64,000 bases of DNA from M3007 sp044350425 (lineage in GTDB: Bacteria > Bacteroidota > Bacteroidia > Chitinophagales > Saprospiraceae). Positions 34,249 through 41,854 of the stretch are shown here, piece by piece. The stretch is taken from positions 30,177 to 94,176 of the forward strand of contig JBILHS010000006.1 of the NCBI GenBank assembly GCA_044350425.1, read 5' to 3'. The position numbers and the translations under genes are program-made. Each line of letters begins with the position of its first letter. Position 1 is the stretch's first letter. Below the pieces are notes generated by a model. That model saw nothing but the letters and a program-made list of their open reading frames with translations, was not told the DNA's origin and searched no databases.

Positions 34249-35148
34249 CTATTCCCCGGTTTCAGCGACGCGTTGAATGAAGATCTCATTGAAGGTGGGT
34301 AAGATCTCCTCAAAGCGCGTAACCTTAACCCCTTTTTGTAAATACAATTTCAAAAGATCGTTGCTCTGGGCGTCGTCGTCCAACTTGAAGGTCAGGGCGT
34401 TCTTTTCGGTTTTCACCACAGTAAAATGCCCTTGAAGATCTGCGGGTGATTCGCCCTGTGTTTCTATCCTGAAAAGGTTTTTCTTGTATTGATTTTTGAT
34501 GGCTTGTACTTCGCCATAAAGCACATTCTTCCCTTTGTTAATCAACACAATATGATCGCACATTTCCTCTACCTGCTCCATTCGGTGGGTACTGAAAATG
34601 ATGCTGGTGCCCGATTCATTCAGTTCGCCAATGACTTCTTTGATCAGGTTGGTGTTGATCGGATCAAGGCCTGTAAACGGCTCATCAAGAATGAGCAGCT
34701 TGGGCTTATGAAGTACGGTGGTGATGAACTGGATCTTCTGCTGCATTCCCTTAGAGAGATCTTCCACCTTTTTGTTCCACCAGTCTTTGATATCGAACTT
34801 GGCGAACCAGTAGTCGATCTCATGCTGGGCCTGTGCTCTGCTCAGTCCCTTGAGTTGCCCGAGATAAAGCAATTGCTCCCCGACTTTCATCTTTTTGTAA
34901 AGGCCACGCTCCTCAGGCATATAGCCGATCTCTTCCGGAGAGCCGGAATGAAGCTTTTTCCCATCTAAAAAGATGAGCCCTGAATCAGGTGCCGTGATGG
35001 TCGTAATCATCCGAATCAGGGAGGTCTTACCTGCACCGTTCGGGCCAAGCAGACCGAAGACGCTGCCTTTTTTCACGTCTATACTGACGTGATTGACAGC
35101 CATATAGTCGCCATAAGATTTAACGACATCTTGTACGGAAAGGATCAT
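34249..35148 (-). CDS. ABC transporter ATP-binding protein (NatA-like, DUF4162 tail)
   Basis: A 299-residue ATPase with Walker A GPNGAGKTS (about 35-43), Q-loop region, signature LSKGMQQKIQ, Walker B LLILDEPFTGLDP and the H-loop STHRM. The last 80 residues form a DUF4162-type carboxyl domain common in exporters of the NatA group. It precedes the permease gene and should power it. Start ATG 35148 is followed by MILSVQDVVKSYGDYMAVNHV. Its upstream region holds A/T word repeats with no clear TAnnTTTG box. Confidence 0.92.
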   Translation of the reverse strand: MILSVQDVVKSYGDYMAVNHVSIDVKKGSVFGLLGPNGAGKTSLIRMITTITAPDSGLIFLDGKKLHSGSPEEIGYMPEERGLYKKMKVGEQLLYLGQLKGLSRAQAQHEIDYWFAKFDIKDWWNKKVEDLSKGMQQKIQFITTVLHKPKLLILDEPFTGLDPINTNLIKEVIGELNESGTSIIFSTHRMEQVEEMCDHIVLINKGKNVLYGEVQAIKNQYKKNLFRIETQGESPADLQGHFTVVKTEKNALTFKLDDDAQSNDLLKLYLQKGVKVTRFEEILPTFNEIFIQRVAETGE

Positions 35149-35164
35149 GAAATGGTGATTTGTT

Positions 35165-35232
35165 TATTGGTGGATTTGGTTATTTGGGGATTTGGCAATT
35201 CGAGGATTTGGGGAATTGGTGATTGGTAATTC
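35165..35232. repeat. Word repeat GGATTTGG / TTGGTGATTGG
   Basis: GGATTTGG occurs three times, with ATTGGTG and GGTGATTGG variants, in the leader of the NatA-like gene. The same words form the inverted repeat at 18996-19071. Confidence 0.65.
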
Positions 35233-35325
35233 GGGCCGAAAGTCGCAAGGTCGCAGGAATTTCTGGTTCTTTTTTCGGCAAACGAAGGTTTTAGAAAGTT
35301 TTGATAGCGGGAAACAGGGGATGAA

Positions 35326-35500
35326 TGGAATATCGAACACCGAAAATATCGAACACCGAATATCGAACACCGAATATCGAAGTAGGCACTGGGCTTGGCA
35401 TCATGAGGATCAATGCCTGTTTTGATGGGAGTCTTTGCCCGGAGCCCATTTCAATATTCGGTGTTCGGTGTTCGATATTCATTGTTCGGTGTTCAGCAAT
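35326..35500. repeat. Inverted array of AATATCGAACACCG words
   Basis: The left side (35326-35382) carries three to four copies of ATATCGAACACCGA. The right side (35453-35497) carries the reverse complement CGGTGTTCGATATTC in two to three copies. About 70 unrelated bases lie between. The region lies between the divergent ABC operon and the DUF2975 gene. It is not a CRISPR array: there are no regular spacers. Confidence 0.75.
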
Positions 35501-35591
35501 AAAAATAGCCTTTCCAAAGCTGATTTTGAACTCCGATTATTAGACCACTTAAGCGCAACAGAAAATATTTACTGTTTATCAATAAATTTTA

Positions 35592-35623
35592 TTTGCAAAA
35601 TAGAAAAACATCCCACACCTTTG
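35592..35623 (+). promoter_or_regulatory. Promoter of the DUF2975-XRE operon
   Basis: TTTG at 35592-35595, a 20-base spacer and CACCTTTG at 35616-35623 (one mismatch from TAnnTTTG), 34 bases before ATG 35658. Confidence 0.55.
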
Positions 35624-35657
35624 CCACATCTTCTCACCAACAGTAAAAAGTTGATCT

Positions 35658-36299
35658 ATGAAAACAGAAAAAAGTTTCCGTCTACTAAAAGTACTTCGCT
35701 ACGTTTTCCTTGCACTGAGTATTGCGAGTGGTATTTTCCTTTTACTCAACCTCACTTCCTATTTTGGAATCAGTAGTGACGGACCATTTATCCGGGGCTG
35801 GGTGACCACCCTGGCCGAAAACAACCCGGTGGTATTCCCACATCCTGACGGCAGTGGCGACCTGAAAATGTACAACAGGGGTGCTCAAAAACTGGTCATG
35901 GTTGAATTTTCCGACCTGTCTGGTATGCTGCAGGCAAGAAATCTGGGCTACATCCTTTTCCAAAATCTGGCCTGGGTATTGGGCATTTGGGTGCTCTATC
36001 AAATGTTTCGGATCTTTCGCAACCTGGATCTTGGAGAGACTTTCCACGCAGAAAATACGCGCCGCATCCGACGCATCGCATTGGCCGTGATCGCGTTCCC
36101 AATCGTCCGTTATATCGCTGCCCGGATCATGTTGGGCATCGTATATGAAGCGCAGGGACATCAAATTGCCTCAGCCAGGTTATCCATATTCAGCGAGTCG
36201 CTGTTGTTGGGAGGCTTGATTGCGCTGGTCATTTTCGGACTGGCAGAGGTTTTCCGCAACGGCACCCAACTTCAACAAGAACAAGACCTAACCATTTGA
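35658..36299 (+). CDS. DUF2975 membrane protein
   Basis: A 213-residue protein with four hydrophobic segments (about 12-35, 95-118, 138-160, 175-200) in the DUF2975 pattern; LGETFHAENTRRIRRIALAVIA and the closing LVIFGLAEVFRNGTQLQQEQDLTI are the family marks. DUF2975 proteins are almost always encoded together with a small XRE-type regulator, as here (three-base gap). The extracytoplasmic loop (about 40-90) is longer than usual. The pair may sense a membrane signal, but this is not established. Confidence 0.88.
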   Translation: MKTEKSFRLLKVLRYVFLALSIASGIFLLLNLTSYFGISSDGPFIRGWVTTLAENNPVVFPHPDGSGDLKMYNRGAQKLVMVEFSDLSGMLQARNLGYILFQNLAWVLGIWVLYQMFRIFRNLDLGETFHAENTRRIRRIALAVIAFPIVRYIAARIMLGIVYEAQGHQIASARLSIFSESLLLGGLIALVIFGLAEVFRNGTQLQQEQDLTI

Positions 36300-36302
36300 A
36301 TT

Positions 36303-36524
36303 ATGCCGATCATTGTAAATGTAGACGTCATGATGGCCCGGCGTAAAATGTCGCTCACCGAACTGGCCTCAAAAGTAGATATTACGCTTGCCAACCTATC
36401 CATCCTGAAAACGGGCAAGGCAAAAGCGATCCGTTTTGGCACGCTGGAAGCCATTTGTAAGGCCCTGGATTGCCAACCAGGGGATGTGCTGGAATATGTG
36501 GCGGAGCAGGAAGAGCCTGGATAA
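36303..36524 (+). CDS. XRE-family small regulator (YozG-like)
   Basis: A 73-residue helix-turn-helix protein: MPIIVNVDVMMARRKMSLTELASKVDITLANLSILKTGKAKAIRF covers the fold, with GTLEAICKALDCQPGDVLEYV as the last helices. It follows the DUF2975 gene by three bases, as this family usually does, and is expected to control its own operon. It ends just before a bidirectional terminator. Confidence 0.92.
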   Translation: MPIIVNVDVMMARRKMSLTELASKVDITLANLSILKTGKAKAIRFGTLEAICKALDCQPGDVLEYVAEQEEPG

Positions 36525-36562
36525 AAAAAGCCGTCGCTAAGTAGTCATGACTTAGCGACGGC
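36523..36562. terminator. Terminator hairpin between convergent genes
   Basis: GCCGTCGCTAAGT and ACTTAGCGACGGC pair (36530-36562, loop AGTCATG). Seven As precede the stem, giving a T-run on the minus strand, so the DUF4926/DUF6883 pair is served best; the plus strand has a weaker tail. Confidence 0.75.
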
Positions 36563-36586
36563 ATATTCATTTTATTCTATGAGCGC

Positions 36587-36835
36587 TCAGGCAGCTTCTG
36601 CCAGCTCACGCATTGCTGGTATGGCATCTGCCCGAAGCGGCATCAATTGGGTTTCCAATAGCCCAAAAACATCTAATGTCTCGCCTGTAACACTAAATAC
36701 CTCAACGATATAACCAGATAAATGATTGGCATTGGCTGGCAATGCTTCTACTATAGTGACTATATCACCACGAAGAAGGCCATGTTCTGGCACATCTTCA
36801 GCCAAGGCTACGCGAGAAAAGAGTGCAAATTTCAT
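36587..36835 (-). CDS. DUF4926-like small protein
   Basis: An 82-residue protein with the DUF4926 pattern: an SH3-like beta fold starting KFALFSRVALAEDVPEHGLLRGDIVTIVEAL and then YIVEVFSVTGETLDVFGLLETQL. An Ala-rich carboxyl end follows. The family has no known enzyme activity and is commonly encoded next to a DUF6883-type protein, as here (four-base gap). Such pairs resemble toxin-antitoxin or immunity modules in size and coupling; no function is proven. Confidence 0.8.
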   Translation of the reverse strand: MKFALFSRVALAEDVPEHGLLRGDIVTIVEALPANANHLSGYIVEVFSVTGETLDVFGLLETQLMPLRADAIPAMRELAEAA

Positions 36836-36839
36836 ATTG

Positions 36840-37154
36840 CTAAAATTTAGACATTGGGATCAATGTAATAAACCTGACAACTTCTGAACCAGATTCTCGA
36901 AGCCATATTGCTTTGACATTCAAGCCGTTAGAAAGTTCACCAATAATCACAAAGTATTCCCCAAAAGTATCCTCTTTTTGAAAAACCGCATCGATTTTTA
37001 ACAAATCTCTCAAATCTGCTTCGAGTGCCTCCCAGTTATCAAGCGAATATCCCCCCTTTTCTAAAAACTTAGATTTATCACTCTGTTCATTAAAAACCAG
37101 AAGATAACGAGTTAATTTTTCAGGCGCAATGACGCTGTCAACAGGGGGTTTCAT
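36840..37154 (-). CDS. DUF6883-like small protein
   Basis: A 104-residue protein resembling DUF6883: ARGxx-type IAPEKLTRYLLVFNEQSDKSKFLEKGGYSLDNWEALEADLRDLL, then FGEYFVIIGELSNGLNVKAIWLR and a closing strand VVRFITLIPM. In other bacteria this fold occurs as a free-standing protein and as the last domain of polymorphic toxins (recollection, not searched). It is transcribed just before the DUF4926 gene and 12 bases after gyrB on the same strand, so it may be read from the gyrB transcript. Confidence 0.75.
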   Translation of the reverse strand: MKPPVDSVIAPEKLTRYLLVFNEQSDKSKFLEKGGYSLDNWEALEADLRDLLKIDAVFQKEDTFGEYFVIIGELSNGLNVKAIWLRESGSEVVRFITLIPMSKF

Positions 37155-37166
37155 AGGCTCAACTCT

Positions 37167-39152
37167 CTACACATCAATCCTCGCATACTTAGCATTCGCC
37201 TCAATAAACGCCCTTCTCGGTGGCACCTCATCCCCCATCAACATCGCGAACATCCGATCCGCCTCGTTGGCATCATCGATCGTCGCAATTTTCAGGATAC
37301 GGGTTTTCGGATCCATGGTCGTTTCCCAGAGTTGCTCGGCGTTCATTTCACCCAGACCCTTATAGCGCTGCACTTTTACAGAGTCGTCGTCTTCACGGCC
37401 GCCCCCAAATTCCAGTTGAGCTGCTTTGCGCTCCACATCATTCCAGGCATAACGCTGGTTTTTACCTTTTTTCACGAGGTAAAGCGGTGGCTGTGCAATG
37501 TAAATATGGCCTTTTTCGATCAGTTCGCGCATGTAGCGGAAAAAGAAAGTTAGGATAAGCGTGGTGATGTGCGAGCCATCGATGTCGGCGTCACACATGA
37601 TAACCACCTTGTGATAGCGGAGTTTTTCGGTGTTCAGGATCCGATGTCCTTCATCGTTCTCACTGATGCTCACGCCCAGCGCGGTGAAAATATTCTTGAT
37701 CTCCTCGTTCTCGTAGATCTTATGCTCCATGGCCTTTTCTACATTCAGGATCTTACCCCTGAGTGGCAGAATGGCTTGGGTATGACGATCCCGGCCTTGT
37801 TTGGCCGTACCACCTGCCGAGTCTCCTTCGACGAGGAATACCTCACTTTCTGCCGGGCTACGACTGGCGCAGTCGGCTAGTTTGCCGGGAAGTCCGCTGC
37901 CGGTGAGCGCACCTTTACGCTGTACCATTTCGCGGGCTTTGCGGGCTGCGTTTCGTGCTGTAGCTGCCAACACCACTTTTTCGATGATGCGACGGGCCGG
38001 ATTCGGATTTTCTTCCAGGAACGTTTTCAGTGCATCTCCAACACAGCGGCTCACGATGCCGAGTACTTCAGAGTTGCCCAGCTCCCCTTTGGTTTGCCCC
38101 TTGAACTGTGGCTCAGGAACTTTTACGGATACCACCGCAGTAAGGCCCTCCATGAAATCCTCTCCAGAGATGGCAAAGGTTACTTTTTTGAAAAAACCGT
38201 TGTCGTCCCCGTATTTTTTGAATTCCCGGGTAAGTGCCCGGCGGAAACCATTGACGTGTGTACCGCCATCGCGGGTGCTGATGTTATTTACGAAAGCGAC
38301 CACATTTTCAGAGTAGGACGTATTGTAGATCATCGCCACCTCTACTTCCACCCCTTCTTCGCGGGTGCTGATATAGATGGGTTTGTCGATGAGGTTCGTT
38401 TTTGCCTCATCCAGATAGACCACAAATTCCTGCAGACCGCCTTCGGAATGGAAGAGTTCGGTTTTAAAACTGCCATCATCTTCCTTCTCCCGCTCATCCA
38501 CGAGGGAAAGGCGGAGACCTTTGTTCAGATAAGAAAGTTCGCGGAGGCGATGCGCCAGCACGTCAAACTTATATTCAGCCGTCTCAAATATTTCAGGATC
38601 CGGTAAAAAGGTGATGCTGGTACCCCGTTCTTTGGTGGTACCGATCTCGCGCACATTGTATTTGGGTTTGCCCTGGCTGTATTCCTGTTCAAAAACCTTC
38701 CCGTCACGACGCACTTCAGCATGCAACATGATCGAGAGCGCGTTCACACAGGAAACACCTACCCCGTGCAGACCACCGGATACTTTATAGGAGTCCTTGT
38801 CAAATTTACCACCGGCGTGCAGCACGGTCATAACGACCTCGAGGGCTGATTTTTGTAATTTTTCGTGCATTCCGGTTGGAATACCACGGCCGTCATCGGT
38901 AACTTTAATGGAATTATCCTTTTGTATGACCACTTCGATGTGGGTACAATGTCCGGCCAGGTGCTCGTCAATCGAGTTGTCTACAACCTCCCACACCAGG
39001 TGGTGAAGGCCTTTGATGTCGGTACTTCCGATATACATGCCGGGCCTTTTACGGACGGCTTCCAAACCTTCAAGGGCGGTAATACTACTGGCGTCGTAAT
39101 CTGTAGAGGCCGCTGGCTTTTGTTGTGGGTCGAGTACTGAGTCTTCTGTCAT
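37167..39152 (-). CDS. gyrB: DNA gyrase subunit B
   Basis: A 661-residue ATPase subunit of DNA gyrase. The GHKL ATPase has EVVDNSIDEH (55-64) and DDGRGIP (86-92). The transducer domain follows (about 230-400). The Toprim domain has EGDSAGG (442-448), PLRGKILNVEKA (463-474) and DADIDGSHI. The carboxyl end has QRYKGLGEMNAEQLWETTMDP. PLRGKILNVEKA is characteristic of GyrB rather than ParE. Length fits the short GyrB type. Start is ATG at 39152, with a promoter about 40 bases upstream. Confidence 0.96.
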   Translation of the reverse strand: MTEDSVLDPQQKPAASTDYDASSITALEGLEAVRKRPGMYIGSTDIKGLHHLVWEVVDNSIDEHLAGHCTHIEVVIQKDNSIKVTDDGRGIPTGMHEKLQKSALEVVMTVLHAGGKFDKDSYKVSGGLHGVGVSCVNALSIMLHAEVRRDGKVFEQEYSQGKPKYNVREIGTTKERGTSITFLPDPEIFETAEYKFDVLAHRLRELSYLNKGLRLSLVDEREKEDDGSFKTELFHSEGGLQEFVVYLDEAKTNLIDKPIYISTREEGVEVEVAMIYNTSYSENVVAFVNNISTRDGGTHVNGFRRALTREFKKYGDDNGFFKKVTFAISGEDFMEGLTAVVSVKVPEPQFKGQTKGELGNSEVLGIVSRCVGDALKTFLEENPNPARRIIEKVVLAATARNAARKAREMVQRKGALTGSGLPGKLADCASRSPAESEVFLVEGDSAGGTAKQGRDRHTQAILPLRGKILNVEKAMEHKIYENEEIKNIFTALGVSISENDEGHRILNTEKLRYHKVVIMCDADIDGSHITTLILTFFFRYMRELIEKGHIYIAQPPLYLVKKGKNQRYAWNDVERKAAQLEFGGGREDDDSVKVQRYKGLGEMNAEQLWETTMDPKTRILKIATIDDANEADRMFAMLMGDEVPPRRAFIEANAKYARIDV

Positions 39153-39195
39153 GCGTTCCGAGTCTTTTGCTGCTAATTTCTTTGAAAAATATGTG

Positions 39196-39203
39196 CAAAG
39201 GTA
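39196..39203 (-). promoter_or_regulatory. -7 box of gyrB
   Basis: TACCTTTG on the minus strand (39203-39196), 43 bases before the ATG. A TTTG on that strand (39232-39229) is 25 bases further up, slightly beyond the usual spacing. Confidence 0.55.
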
Positions 39204-39533
39204 CGATAAACTGCTCGCTAAAAGAAACCAAAAGCAGCGTTTTTTTTGGGTAAAATTCAGAACGACTTTTTATCTAAAAAATTGAAAATCAGACAATTAA
39301 ATCATTTTAACCTTCCCTGCAGCCAGACTATGGGACAATTTGACACTGGATCCTGGACTTGCACGCTAAAAACCTGAAAATCACCCACTTGCTGAATCTG
39401 GTCTAAGGTCCAATTTCAAAATATCCGGTAGTCCTTGCCCGGGAATAAGTGTCAAAAAGTGTTATAGATTTTCTCTGCCTCCGAACTGCACTTTTGCCTC
39501 AGTCATTTATTCACCATTAAAAATCATCCTTTT
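39204..39533. other. Intergenic region without a recognised gene
   Basis: About 330 bases between the gyrB promoter and the delta-60 gene. No open frame with family resemblance and no long palindrome is seen. GCACTTTTG near 39487 is a possible -7-like box for the downstream gene (CACTTTTG, one mismatch). Confidence 0.5.
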
Positions 39534-40887
39534 ATGAAAAAGATACTGCTTTGCATCACCCTGGGTTGTTTCACTGGTTTCTTACCGGCCCAATCTGTGG
39601 CACTTGACCCTGATTTTGGATCAAATGGAAAACTTATTACGGGGGTCTATGGAAACAATGGCAATGCGTACAGCATCGATATTGCAGGGCTTTCTGATGG
39701 AAAAATATTTGTTGGCGGAAGTATCAACGGCACTGTTGGCCTTGAGAAATATGACGATACCGGAGTTTTGGACACCAAATTCTCACAATCCTTCGTAGAA
39801 TCAGATGGGCCGGAAATTGGAGTCTGTATACAAAAAGATGGAAAGGTTTTATTGGTTGGAGAAAACCCGGTAGGACTTACCACTTTTGTAATGCGGGTGG
39901 ATACTTTAGGTATCCTGGACCCTGGTTTTGGCATAGGTGGCATAGCACAAACGCATGTTAGCCATTTTTTCATCCGTAATATTTTTGAACAGTCCGATGG
40001 AAAAATAATTGTTTTTGGAGATGAGTGCGGATCATAAACTACTTTTTGCCGGCACCATCGGCTACCCTAACAACCATGTTTTCATGGTCCGGATCTACCC
40101 GGATGGCACCAGGGATTTCACCTTTGGAGTAGATGGGATCCTGATCGATCCAATTGATGGCAGTAGCAATGCTTATGGATTGGCGCTACAAACGGATGGG
40201 AAAATTCTAGTTACAGGCGATTCTGGCCCTCAGTATGATGCCATTGTAGTGCGGTACAATGGGAATGGCACTCGTGACATCAATTTTGGCGAACAAGGTG
40301 TGCAGTATTTTCCAGAAGTGGATGAAGGCGTAGCGATAGCCGTGAAGCCTGATGGAGGAATCCTCACCGTGAATTGGAGTTCAAATTCAACGTTGGGCAA
40401 TCTGGCGTTGGTACAATTGCTTCCAGATGGACAACGAGATCCGTCATTTGGTGTGAACGGTGTTTTTAGAATGATCGATCCCGGCATGCATCCAAGAGCT
40501 TTGCTACTTGTGGGGAATAAGGTTACAGTATCTGCCAGAAAACATACAGGCACTACACTTAAACAGCTTTTTCGCTTCATACTTGACCTAAATGTCGGCT
40601 TGCAAGATCCTAATACTTCCGCAGACCCAAGCTTGCTTGTCTATCCCAATCCAATTGTAGATGTGTTTACACTGCAATTTGTGCTTAACCAAAAAGAGGC
40701 CTTGAGCGTTCAATTGCATGACATGCAGGGCAGGCTGATCCAATCTACGATTCAAAACCAGCCCTTCGACCCTGGCGAACACACCCTTAGCCTAAATTGT
40801 CCAAACCATTTGGCTGCTGGAAATTACATCCTGACCCTCGAAGTCGCAGGCAAAAAGACCAGCAGCATTCAAATCATGAAAAGATAA
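39534..40887 (+). pseudogene. Delta-60 repeat secreted protein with T9SS sorting domain, split by a frameshift
   Basis: The first frame (39534-40037) has a signal peptide (MKKILLCITLGCFTGFLPAQ) and delta-60 repeats (DPDFGSNGKLITG, SDGKIFVGG, QKDGKVLLVGE, EQSDGKIIVFG) and then stops. A second frame, one base out of register, takes over near 40010 and goes on with LLFAGTIGYPN, PDGTRDFTFGVDGI, QTDGKILVTGD and a type A T9SS sorting domain (LLVYPNPIVDVFTLQF ... GNYILTLEVAGKKTSSIQIMKR). Together they form one about 450-residue protein. The rest of both frames is clean, so the shift is recent or a sequencing error. Confidence 0.85.
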
Positions 40888-40932
40888 TGGACTGAACCGG
40901 CCAGGACCAGGTGAATAATAACTTTGAGCGGT

Positions 40933-41568
40933 TCACAATCCCGGTAAAAATTTCATCTGCACCAGCCTTTCCTCGATTTCTGTCCCCGGGTCATGCCAAA
41001 CCCCTTGAATGCCTACCTGATTCGCCGCTGCAACATTTTCGGGCAGATCATCAAAAAAGACCGTCTGTTCAGGCAAGATCTCTGCATCCGCCAGCACATA
41101 CTCAAAGGCTTCGCAGCTGGGTTTGCGCTGGCGGATCAGGTGGGAAAAATAGACGCCATCAAAGTGCAATGACTCGTAATCCTCAAAACCATGCTCGCGC
41201 TGCATGTAATCCGAGATCCAGCGCGCATGCAGGTCATTGATATTACTGAGCAAGAACACTTTGTAATGTTGACGCAAGCGCAACAGCAGATCAAAACGAT
41301 GTCGGGGCATGTGAATAAAAATGGCATTCCAGGCCGCAATGACCTGTTCCGGAGCGAGTTTGACCGCTCCCGCTTCTGCAATTTTTTCGACAAACTCTTC
41401 GGAGCTGAGTCCGCCGGTTTCATATAGTTCAAACACACGTTCGCGCAAAAGATTTTCCTTGGCAGCCTGAAAGTGCCCCCCCCATAAAACCTTCATTTCC
41501 TGTTCAAAAGCACCTAAATTCAGATCAAACAAGACATTGCCAAAATCAAAAATAATATTGCGAATCAT
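40933..41568 (-). CDS. HAD-superfamily hydrolase (YihX-like phosphatase)
   Basis: A 211-residue HAD-IA hydrolase. Nucleophile Asp8 lies in IIFDFGNVLFD; motif II is FLLSNIND; motif III Lys is in RQRKPSCEAFEYVL; motif IV is VFFDDLPENVAAANQVG. The Gly in place of the second Asp of DxD is usual in YihX-type (glucose-1-phosphatase-like) members. The substrate is unknown. ATG 41568 is chosen because a -7 box lies at 41606-41599, which overlaps the only alternative (TTG at 41601). Confidence 0.9.
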   Translation of the reverse strand: MIRNIIFDFGNVLFDLNLGAFEQEMKVLWGGHFQAAKENLLRERVFELYETGGLSSEEFVEKIAEAGAVKLAPEQVIAAWNAIFIHMPRHRFDLLLRLRQHYKVFLLSNINDLHARWISDYMQREHGFEDYESLHFDGVYFSHLIRQRKPSCEAFEYVLADAEILPEQTVFFDDLPENVAAANQVGIQGVWHDPGTEIEERLVQMKFLPGL

Positions 41569-41598
41569 GAATAAACTGCGGCTAATAGATTGTTGGTG

Positions 41599-41606
41599 CA
41601 AATGTA
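41599..41606 (-). promoter_or_regulatory. -7 box of the HAD hydrolase gene
   Basis: TACATTTG on the minus strand (41606-41599) fits TAnnTTTG and gives a leader of about 27 bases. The -33 position falls in a TTGCAAGT word repeat that offers several TTG choices. Confidence 0.5.
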
Positions 41607-41641
41607 AGTTTTGAGTTGCAAGTTTTGAGTTGCAAGTTTTG
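41606..41641. repeat. Direct repeat AGTTTTGAGTTGCA
   Basis: A 14-base unit is repeated about 2.5 times with no mismatch in the core, upstream of the HAD gene. It resembles the repeat at 34150-34216. Confidence 0.8.
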
Positions 41642-41663
41642 CCAACTCCTTAGTTCTTCTTTT

Positions 41664-41713
41664 TCACTTTAGCCGCAGAGTCCCGAGTATTCGGGACTCT
41701 GCGGCTAAAGTGA
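41664..41713. repeat. Palindrome with TCACTTTAGCCGCAGAG arms
   Basis: TCACTTTAGCCGCAGAGTCCCGA is perfectly complementary to TCGGGACTCTGCGGCTAAAGTGA around GTAT (23-base arms). Its outer 17 bases plus ACAAAG match the outer arms of the 178-base element at 30171-30348, while the centre differs. Confidence 0.85.
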
Positions 41714-41753
41714 CAAAGTAGAGTCTAGGATGAAAACCATAAACAATGGAGCC

Positions 41754-41806
41754 ACATACATCATATTTTATACATCATACTTCATACATCATACTTCATA
41801 GTTTAT
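41754..41806. repeat. Direct repeat ATACATCATACTTC
   Basis: A 14-base word is repeated about three times, the first copy degenerate (ATACATCATATTTT), in the leader of the membrane TPR gene. Confidence 0.75.
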
Positions 41807-41854
41807 ACTGCCGATTTACGACCTTCGCCCCCGCATATTAAAAACGCATCCGCC

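Noticed and set aside
35326..35500. Possible CRISPR array
   Set aside because: Units are about 14 bases, abut each other, and are inverted on the right side; there are no regular spacers and no cas genes.
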